Source: CAYLLN01 sp036496265
Lineage (GTDB): Bacteria; Planctomycetota; Planctomycetia; Pirellulales; Pirellulaceae
Reading direction: 5' to 3'
Assembly (NCBI GenBank): GCA_036496265.1
Contig: DASXLL010000149.1
Location: 1-59,909, forward strand
Length of the DNA: 59,909 nt
Of this stretch, positions 53,530 to 59,909 are shown in pieces (the first letter of the stretch is position 1; each line of letters begins with the position of its first letter). Under the pieces are notes generated by a model. That model worked only from the letters and a program-made list of their open reading frames with translations. It had not been told where the DNA came from and did no database searches. The translations under genes and the position numbers were made by a program.

Positions 53530-55290
53530 ATGGATCTGTATCTTTCCATCACGACGTTTTTGCTGGCGGCGGTTGCGGCTAGTGGTGGGCTCGTGGCGAT
53601 TTGCGCGGCGACGAGCCGGGTGCATTGGTTTTGGCGAGTGTTCGCGGTATGGGTTTTTGTGGCGGCAATGTTGCCAATTCGGGCGTATGAGCCGGCGGTG
53701 GTGTTTGGGATTGGGTTGCCGTTGGGAGCGATGTGCATCCGGGTACTGCAATGGTTTCAGCAGCCCGCCGTACCCCAGGCGGAAGCAAGATCCAATCGAG
53801 CGCAATTGCGCTTTGGGATTCTGGACTCACTTCTCGCCATTACGTTGATTGGCCTGACGCTGGCGATTGTTCTGCAGATTTGGGCAAAGATTCCGGCACG
53901 GGCTAATCCGCCGCAGACTTGGAAGGAGTATGTGATTCCCGCGGCTAGTTTGGCATCAATCGTTGTACTTTCGTGGTGTGGGGGGCGCGGTTTTAGGCGC
54001 TGGTGGGCAATCGTCGGTCTAGTGATTTTGATTCCATTTTGGACGTGGCTGATTTGGCCGAACACTTATTGGCTCTATTCGTTGGACGATGAACGGGGCG
54101 TTTATTACATGCTGGCCGGTGATTTTGCCGATCGCGACCGTTATCTGAGCGGATCGGAAATTACCGTTCTGGGCATGACTGAATTCTCATTCTTGCTGAT
54201 GGCATCTTTGGCCATCTGGTATGTGGCAGGATGCTCGTCTTGGTTTTCGCGGGCACGAACAGTGGGCGGCGCGCTGGCAAGTGGCGCCTTGGCGCTACTC
54301 TATTTGCAAATGTACTGGTTGGCGGCCGTTCCTCCGCCGATAGTGAGCGAGCCGAACAACTTTTCGCGAGTCATGGAGATTGCGGAAGAGATAGAAGGGC
54401 TAAACAAGCAAGCCGTTGCGATAGCCGATTTGAGCAAGACGGAGGCGAAAGCGGCCCAGCGTTTGAACGAACTTTATCGGGAGATAATGCCACTGCTGGA
54501 TGTGATCGGGTCACTTCCAGATGATCTTTCGACAGAGGCTGGTTGGCAGGCACGAGAGCGAAACTGGTCGAATCGCTACTCTCACCTCCGAAGTCTTTCT
54601 AAATCCCTGGAGGCGGAAGCAACATCTGCCGTCAATCGGGGTGATCTCCGCAAAGCAGTGCACTACGCATTGGCGAATGTTCGTCTTGGAGCGATCTTTT
54701 GTCGCAACGCCGTTATGGTTGATGAGCTTGTGGGCCGCGCAGCCATCGACCGAGGGGCTCAGACACTTATTACTTTGCGAGAACAGTTGGAGTCGGAGTT
54801 ATCGCATGAGGTCGGCGAGGTTTTGGGCATCGTGGAAAGTGAACATGAGAGTGCCGAGTCGCTTTTGAAGCGTGAGGTGGCCTATTCGCAACGAGCCTAT
54901 GGATGGCAAGCTCGGCTGGGACATATCGCCCTGTGGATCAACTTCGGTCCGCCCGAACATTGGAAGAACAATAAGGCGTTTCTTATTTCGATTCGCGAGA
55001 TGCAAGCAATCAACCGGATGTTGCGAATCGAATTGGCGGCTTACTGTTACCGGGCCAAGTCAGGAAAATTCCCGTCGGTGCTCGATCAGCTTGTGCCGGA
55101 CTATCTGCTTGATGTGCCAATCGATCCGTTCACGCAAAAGCCGTTCGTTTATCGCGACGATGACGGTGCGATCATGTTGTATTGTGTTGGCCGCGACGGA
55201 GTGGACAGCGGAGGCAAGTTTACCGACCGCAACACGTACTATAGTGGGGATGGCTATGACCTGGATTTGGAGACGTTGACGCGGAAGTGA
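53530..55290 (+). CDS. multi-pass membrane protein, tandem HWFWR family member 1
   Basis: 586 residues; no known family recognised. The N-terminal half is a membrane region of several helices, with AICAATSRVHWFWRVFAVW near 23-41 and further hydrophobic stretches to about 260. The C-terminal half is soluble and helical, then ends in a compact domain: AKSGKFPSVLDQLVPDYLLD, VPIDPFTQKPFVYRDDDG, then MLYCVGRDGVDSGGKF and DGYDLDLETLT. That last part resembles the ends of many planctomycete envelope proteins. The second paralog begins 20 nt after its stop, so the two are co-transcribed. Confidence 0.8.
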   Translation: MDLYLSITTFLLAAVAASGGLVAICAATSRVHWFWRVFAVWVFVAAMLPIRAYEPAVVFGIGLPLGAMCIRVLQWFQQPAVPQAEARSNRAQLRFGILDSLLAITLIGLTLAIVLQIWAKIPARANPPQTWKEYVIPAASLASIVVLSWCGGRGFRRWWAIVGLVILIPFWTWLIWPNTYWLYSLDDERGVYYMLAGDFADRDRYLSGSEITVLGMTEFSFLLMASLAIWYVAGCSSWFSRARTVGGALASGALALLYLQMYWLAAVPPPIVSEPNNFSRVMEIAEEIEGLNKQAVAIADLSKTEAKAAQRLNELYREIMPLLDVIGSLPDDLSTEAGWQARERNWSNRYSHLRSLSKSLEAEATSAVNRGDLRKAVHYALANVRLGAIFCRNAVMVDELVGRAAIDRGAQTLITLREQLESELSHEVGEVLGIVESEHESAESLLKREVAYSQRAYGWQARLGHIALWINFGPPEHWKNNKAFLISIREMQAINRMLRIELAAYCYRAKSGKFPSVLDQLVPDYLLDVPIDPFTQKPFVYRDDDGAIMLYCVGRDGVDSGGKFTDRNTYYSGDGYDLDLETLTRK

Positions 55291-55310
55291 ATGACGGGAC
55301 GGAATAGCTA

Positions 55311-57173
55311 ATGTCGTTTGTTGTTCAGCAACTTACCGATCCGAGCGTGCAGTTGTGCGCGTGGGTGTTGATTGGGATGGTTGCGGCGGAGTTGTTGGTG
55401 GCGATTTGGGCGGCGGTGGGGCCGCAACATTGGTTTTGGCGGGGGTTGGGATTGTGGGGGACGGTGATGGTGATGGCACCGCTGGAGGCGTGGCAGGTGA
55501 TGTGGGTGTTGGTTTTTGCGGCGGGGTTTATTGGTGGGATTGTGCAACTGGCGCGGGCCAGTGATCGCCTGTTTCAGAACCGTCTGAGTGCAGGGGGACA
55601 GGCACATTTGGCTTCGAGTACAAAGCAAAATGAGCCAGTCCCCGACGGTTCTGAAACAGCATCTGAGGAGTATCGGCTGCGAAGGCTTGCGGCGGGGGAT
55701 CGTTCCGCCGTCGTGAAATATCGATACAGTCTGAGGGACTTGTTGCTGTTGGTTTTTTTAATTTGCTTGTGGCTGCCGGGCTTGGCGGCGGCGGGGCGAG
55801 AGGCGAGCGGCGCGAACTGGTTGGGGCTGATTGCGGCGGGAGCGGTGTGGGCGGGATTGGCTGTGTTGGCGGCGAATTTGGTGTTTGGGCCGAGGCGGGT
55901 GCGGGCGGCTGTGCTGTTGGCGGTCGCGCTGCCGCTGGGGGCGATTGCGATTACGAGAACTTTGAGTCCGGGGGACTATTGGTGGTTCACTGGCGCTGGC
56001 GGCACTTATTGGGAAATGACGGCATCTGTGGGAATCGTGGGGATGGAATTGGTGCTGGTGCTGGTGGTGGTGATGAGGCTGGTGTGTGTCATTCGATCGA
56101 CGGCAGAACGGCCGGCGAGGCGGTGGTTTTCCGCGGCCGCATTGACGGCTTTGGCAGGCCTGGCGGCACCTGTTTTGGGCTACGTTTATTGGGAACTGCT
56201 GCAGCGACCGCCGCGGGTGGTGAAATTCGAGTTGGCGGGCAACCAGTTTGCCCGGATCTGTGAAATTGCCCGGCGGGTGCATGCGATCAATCCGGGGAAT
56301 GTATCGATTGGGGAACTGCGTCGGCCGCCAGCGAACAAAGCCTTGGCAGATGAGTTGGCCGCTCTGTATGCCGAGTTGCTACCGCTATTGGCTGCGGAGA
56401 ACGCGGCTTTGTACGATCCGACGACGGATGCCACGGCGAAATATTCGGCGGACTATTTTGGGGCGACGCTTCAACAACTGCGGGGATTATGCCGATCGCT
56501 GCAGGCTGAAGCGGAATGGCATCGCAGCCACGGTCAGCCGGCGATGGCGGCCGAGTATGGGCTGGGCTGTTTGGGGTTGAGTGAATCGATGGGACGCGGG
56601 GGAACGGCGATCGATGCACTTGTTAGCCGGGCACTGGAGGGAGTTAGTTATGCGGAACTAGCCAAGGTCAGGGGCAAACTCTCGGCGGATAAGTTGCGAG
56701 AGGTGCTGGCGGTTTTGGCCCGGGACGCCGAGCGGCGCGACGACATTCAAACCGTGCGCGGCCGTGAGCTTGATTATTCGAATCGGGCGGCCGGGTTTAT
56801 GGCGCGGGCGGAAAATACGTTGTTAAAGCTGACGTCGCGAAAGTCACCTTGGGAGGAATCGTTACGCGCGGTAAGTCTTCGCCTTACGGTGGAAAATGCA
56901 CTGTTGCGGGCCGAGATGGCCGCTCAATTGTTCAAACACGAAAAAACCCGTTGGCCTGGCAGTTTGGAAAAACTGGTTCCGGAGTATTTGCCGACCGTGC
57001 CAATCGACGCTTATAGCGGGCAGCCGTTGCGGTGCCGGGCGGAGGAAAGCGGGCTGCTGATTTACAGCGTGGGCCGGGATGGCATGGATGACGGGGGTGT
57101 GTTGACGACCGCGAAGACTTATTGGTCGAACAAAAGCGGTTATGACTACGATTTGAATACGTTGACGCAGTAG
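55311..57173 (+). CDS. multi-pass membrane protein, tandem HWFWR family member 2
   Basis: 620 residues, clearly homologous to its neighbours: AIWAAVGPQHWFWRGLGLWG near 31-50, YRYSLRDLLLLVFLICLWLPG, more membrane helices to about 290, then a helical soluble part. The C-terminal domain carries RWPGSLEKLVPEYLPTVPID and YSVGRDGMDDGGVL, ending SGYDYDLNTLTQ. A hydrophilic insert (about 85-130) follows the N-terminal membrane pair and has no counterpart in member 1. The coding sequence is strongly G-rich on the plus strand in its 5' part. Function unknown. Confidence 0.8.
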   Translation: MSFVVQQLTDPSVQLCAWVLIGMVAAELLVAIWAAVGPQHWFWRGLGLWGTVMVMAPLEAWQVMWVLVFAAGFIGGIVQLARASDRLFQNRLSAGGQAHLASSTKQNEPVPDGSETASEEYRLRRLAAGDRSAVVKYRYSLRDLLLLVFLICLWLPGLAAAGREASGANWLGLIAAGAVWAGLAVLAANLVFGPRRVRAAVLLAVALPLGAIAITRTLSPGDYWWFTGAGGTYWEMTASVGIVGMELVLVLVVVMRLVCVIRSTAERPARRWFSAAALTALAGLAAPVLGYVYWELLQRPPRVVKFELAGNQFARICEIARRVHAINPGNVSIGELRRPPANKALADELAALYAELLPLLAAENAALYDPTTDATAKYSADYFGATLQQLRGLCRSLQAEAEWHRSHGQPAMAAEYGLGCLGLSESMGRGGTAIDALVSRALEGVSYAELAKVRGKLSADKLREVLAVLARDAERRDDIQTVRGRELDYSNRAAGFMARAENTLLKLTSRKSPWEESLRAVSLRLTVENALLRAEMAAQLFKHEKTRWPGSLEKLVPEYLPTVPIDAYSGQPLRCRAEESGLLIYSVGRDGMDDGGVLTTAKTYWSNKSGYDYDLNTLTQ

Positions 57174-57180
57174 TGAGTGC

Positions 57181-57549
57181 TCAAATCGGCAAGACTCGAA
57201 CTCGCGCGCTGGCCTCATCGACGACAATCAATGCTCCGCTTCGTAAATCGTCATGATGCTGCTGCAAAGCGGCAATAAGCAGATTCAGGCAGTGATCGGG
57301 CAAGACGTTACGGGTGCGGAGTTGAATCACGCTCGGTGCGCTGGCATGAGTCATCGCTAGGATCGTGCCAAAATCCAAGTCGTGGGTGAACACGGCATAG
57401 TGATTCGCGGCAGCCCAAGCCATGATCATCGCGTCCGCGGCGCGAGGGCTTCCGACTGACGACCAATGCACCGCGGTATATCCATGCTGGACGAGCGCCT
57501 GAATCCAGTCTGGCGATAGATTCATATCGACGACGAGGCTCAGGCTCAT
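57181..57549 (-). CDS. DUF5615-family PIN-like toxin component
   Basis: 122 residues: VVDMNLSPDWIQALVQHGY with the acidic D8, then AVFTHDLDFGTIL with its Asp pair and VIQLRTRNVLPDHCLNLLI. These are features of DUF5615, small PIN-like (Mut7-C-like) proteins encoded next to DUF433 antitoxins and considered toxin components. Its ATG overlaps the antitoxin stop (ATGA, 57546-57549). The two genes are opposite in strand to the membrane-protein genes on either side. Confidence 0.9.
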   Translation of the reverse strand: MSLSLVVDMNLSPDWIQALVQHGYTAVHWSSVGSPRAADAMIMAWAAANHYAVFTHDLDFGTILAMTHASAPSVIQLRTRNVLPDHCLNLLIAALQQHHDDLRSGALIVVDEASARVRVLPI

Positions 57550-57776
57550 CCATTGACGAGAGGAAGCTCCCGCTCCTCTAATCGCCAGGCCGCATATTCA
57601 AGCGACTCGTCAATGTCCTCTGGCTCCAAATATGGGTAGGCTTTCAAGATTTCGTCGTGCGTGCGATGGGCTGCGAGCAGGCCCACGATCGTGGATACGG
57701 TAACTCGCAAACCGCGGATGCAGGCCTTTCCGCCCATCACGGCTGGGTCGTGGGTAATCCGAGAGAATTGTTTCAT
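57546..57776 (-). CDS. DUF433 domain antitoxin component
   Basis: 76 residues from the ATG at 57776 (GGGGT upstream; a GTG at 57785 is in frame). The domain is typical: GGKACIRGLRVTVSTIVGLLAAHRTHDEIL then YPYLEPEDIDESLEYAAWRL. DUF433 proteins carry a winged or VapB-like helical domain and pair with DUF5615 toxins; autoregulation of the pair is usual in toxin-antitoxin operons. It lies 163 nt from the third paralog, transcribed away from it. Confidence 0.92.
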   Translation of the reverse strand: MKQFSRITHDPAVMGGKACIRGLRVTVSTIVGLLAAHRTHDEILKAYPYLEPEDIDESLEYAAWRLEERELPLVNG

Positions 57777-57939
57777 GCGGTACACCCCAACCGAAGTTTA
57801 CGCTGAATCGCTAATGCCGATCGAACTTTCCCAGCATTATAAGCTGAATCGTCGTCGCGGTTACCCTTAGAATGTCTGTTTCGCGATTCTCCTCGTTCAT
57901 TCGCTGGTGCGGCTGAGAGCGACGTTGTGCGAACCGAAA

Positions 57940-59909
57940 ATGTCCTCCCTGTGGCGACTATTTGCTAACCCGGAATCGCAGCTGCGGTTGTCGGTGGCGG
58001 TTAGCGTTGTGGTGCTGGAGTGTTTGATCGCGATTTGGGCGGCAACGAGCCGGAGGCATTGGTTTTGGCGGGCGTTGGCGGTTTGGGGCGGGATTATGGT
58101 GCTGGCGCCGATCCGAGCGTGGGAGCCGGCGTGGTTGTTTGGACTTAGCTCGCCGCTGATTGTGCTTTTTATTCGCGGCGGGACGTGGGCGGAGCGGCGA
58201 TTTTTCATGACGTCGTCACAGTTGGCGGAGCAAGTCCAGGGAACACCGTATCGATTTACACGATATCGATTTACGCTCAGCGATTTGCTGCTCTTTATGT
58301 TGCTCGTGGGGCTGTGGCTGCGGGGCATTTTGGAAATCGCGAGGCATTGGCAGCCGAGCAGTTGGCTCGGCTGGTTGGCGACGTCGATTTCGCTCGCAGT
58401 CATCGCTGTTGCGGCATATAGTTGCACGCAAATTCCGAGGCAGTGGCAACATGCTGGATTGCTGACGCTCGGGATGGTCGAGGTGTTGGTGTCGGCGTGG
58501 CTTGAGCTTCCGTGGCTTGGTGTGATTGCGGCCGTGGCAGGAGCGGTCGCTTACGGCTATGCGTTTGAGCGACGGCACTGGTTAGCAATGCTGCTACTGG
58601 CGATGGTTTTACCGACGACCGTAGCGGCGATGATTGCGGCGGGGCAATGGATGCGGTGGCAGACAATTGTGGACGATACGCGCTGGCCGCCATTTTTAGT
58701 TCTGCTGCTCGCGGAAACGGCCGTTGTGATTTGTGTGATGGTCGTGATTGCCTTGGTGCATGTCGCCAGCAGTCGCGAATCGGGCATGCGATGGCGAATT
58801 GCCGCGGCATTTGGCGTTCTACTCGTGCTGCCGTGGCTGGTACTGCCGACGGGCAAGATCTATCGGCGAATGTTGACTTTAACTCCGCCTGCGGCGCCGG
58901 TCAGTCGATTTGAGACACCGGTCAACCATTACGGGGAAATTCTTCAGCTTGCCCAACGCATTACGGCGCTTGATCCGACGCCGACGAGCGGCGCGGTGGT
59001 CAACGGCAATTGGCAACAAACTTGGCGCACGACGCCTGGGCCGCCGGCGATGCAGCCGATGTTGAATGAGCTGATGGACCTGCTCGACGCGCCGAACGCG
59101 GTTCCGTACGACCCAGCCACCGATGCGACGGCAGCCTGCGATGGGCATATTCAAGCCTGGAGAACCTTGATTCGGTCACTGCAGGCCGAGGCAAAGGTAA
59201 CGGCAACCGCGCAAGAGTATGACCGATCGGCGAGGCTCTCGCTGGCGATCGTCCGCACGGCCGACATGCTCTCGCGGGGAGGCGTGGATTTTGATGTTTC
59301 CCTGGGGTGTGCCGTGCGGAGGATTGGCTATGCCGAGCTGATGAACGTGATCGATCGCTTGTCGAAGGAAGAGTTGCAAAACGTACTGGCTGTGTTGCAG
59401 CAATCGCGGAACGGGCGCGAAGAGATTTCGGCGAGCCTGGCTCGACAAGCGGATTTCAACGAGCAGGTTTACGGCTGGCACAATCGCTATGAGCACGCTG
59501 CCAGCCGGGATTATTTTGATTGGAACAAGCAATGGCCTCGGACGGTGGAGATCCATAACAGCCGCAGCGAGCTGGAACTGACGACCAATGTGCTGCTCGA
59601 GGCGCATACGACGGTTCGCCTGTTTCAGCACGATCGTGGTCGGCTGCCGGAGAGTTTGGACGAGCTTGTTCCGGCCTATCTGAGTTCGCCGCCGGCAGAT
59701 CCGAATCTCGTGCCGTTTCGTTATCGCATCGTTGGCAAGGAAATCGCTGGCAAGGAATTCGAGAGCCAGAATTTCGTGCTCTACAGCGTTGGTTGGGATG
59801 GAAGAGACGATGGCGGTAAATTCACGACCTACAACCGATTCTTTGGGACGCTGCCGGGCACAAAATGGTCGTCAGAATCGCCGGGGTCGAATCAGATCAC
59901 TTATGACAT
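57940..59909 (+). CDS. multi-pass membrane protein, tandem HWFWR family member 3 (3' truncated by window)
   Basis: At least 656 residues; the frame is open to the window end. The start at 57940 gives MSSLWRLFANPESQLRLSVA, then IAIWAATSRRHWFWRALAVW, RFTLSDLLLFMLLVGLWL and six or more further hydrophobic helices to about 310. The soluble part has RSLQAEAKVTATAQEYD, LPESLDELVPAYLSS, then LYSVGWDGRDDGGKF. It is the third homolog in the row, separated from member 2 by the DUF433/DUF5615 pair. No strong ribosome binding site is seen. Its tail beyond the window should resemble YDLDLETLT of member 1. Confidence 0.8.
   Translation, partial: MSSLWRLFANPESQLRLSVAVSVVVLECLIAIWAATSRRHWFWRALAVWGGIMVLAPIRAWEPAWLFGLSSPLIVLFIRGGTWAERRFFMTSSQLAEQVQGTPYRFTRYRFTLSDLLLFMLLVGLWLRGILEIARHWQPSSWLGWLATSISLAVIAVAAYSCTQIPRQWQHAGLLTLGMVEVLVSAWLELPWLGVIAAVAGAVAYGYAFERRHWLAMLLLAMVLPTTVAAMIAAGQWMRWQTIVDDTRWPPFLVLLLAETAVVICVMVVIALVHVASSRESGMRWRIAAAFGVLLVLPWLVLPTGKIYRRMLTLTPPAAPVSRFETPVNHYGEILQLAQRITALDPTPTSGAVVNGNWQQTWRTTPGPPAMQPMLNELMDLLDAPNAVPYDPATDATAACDGHIQAWRTLIRSLQAEAKVTATAQEYDRSARLSLAIVRTADMLSRGGVDFDVSLGCAVRRIGYAELMNVIDRLSKEELQNVLAVLQQSRNGREEISASLARQADFNEQVYGWHNRYEHAASRDYFDWNKQWPRTVEIHNSRSELELTTNVLLEAHTTVRLFQHDRGRLPESLDELVPAYLSSPPADPNLVPFRYRIVGKEIAGKEFESQNFVLYSVGWDGRDDGGKFTTYNRFFGTLPGTKWSSESPGSNQITYD

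Noticed and set aside
1..59909. CRISPR array, rRNA operon or intact prophage
   Set aside because: No regularly spaced direct repeats, no rRNA-like sequence and no phage structural genes were seen on reading the window.

Overview
The window looks like chromosomal DNA of a planctomycete, probably a Pirellulales/Lacipirellulaceae-type member. This is inferred from family content, not from a marker gene. The signs are a DUF1559 pseudopilin-like protein with an H-x9-DG motif, a giant secreted protein with an N-terminal LEPR-xLL signature and a C-terminal dockerin, two DUF1080/LamG-type secreted proteins, Tat-exported sugar-isomerase-like proteins, a planctomycete-type VWA operon and a very large TPR protein. 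No rRNA, intact tRNA, CRISPR array or prophage was seen.

Layout. (1) 1-16.1 kb: a co-directional Bat-like run. It holds the end of a VWA/BatA-type membrane protein, a second membrane protein with two VWA domains and a GATase-like domain, a three-TM coiled-coil protein with a CxCxCxC motif, and a 3,837-residue exported TPR protein whose C-terminus carries a duplicated ~600-residue module. (2) 16.1-21.5 kb: a decayed accessory stretch with adhesin-like remnants, two small minus-strand ORFs, an intact GT2-TPR glycosyltransferase, a frameshifted trehalose-phosphatase remnant, an intact SpoIIAA/STAS-like gene, an IS4-type transposase remnant, a tRNA-Lys-like half and an orphan terminator. (3) 21.6-34.3 kb: mostly secreted or sugar-modifying enzymes (dienelactone hydrolase, epimerase, two LamG/DUF1080 proteins, two TIM-barrel isomerases, an N-acyl-D-amino-acid deacylase-like protein, two hydrolases, AKR, SDR) with a STAS regulator. 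(4) 34.3-36.9 kb: a lipoprotein and a DUF1559 protein divergent from a LysR regulator. (5) 37.1-41.2 kb: a trehalose/alpha-glucan pair (TreZ and glycogen debranching enzyme) with an ATGA overlap. (6) 41.4-46 kb: an OGT-like TPR glycosyltransferase, a RAYT transposase flanked by inverted palindromic REPs, a secreted protein of unknown function and a truncated glycosyltransferase. (7) 46.2-51.7 kb: the giant LEPR-xLL/cadherin-like/GEVED/dockerin protein. (8) 51.8-53.2 kb: an N-carbamoylputrescine amidase-like enzyme and a DinB protein. (9) 53.5 kb to the end: three tandem paralogous multi-pass membrane proteins of a family I cannot name, with a DUF433/DUF5615 antitoxin-toxin pair lodged between the second and third.

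Most interesting are the tandem HWFWR membrane-protein family, the Bat-like operon with its giant TPR partner, and two distinct GTAG-headed palindromic REP families, one of them flanking the RAYT that probably mobilises it. One copy of the other family supplies the stop codon of the giant dockerin gene. The decayed 16-21.5 kb stretch preserves legible relics of at least four different elements.
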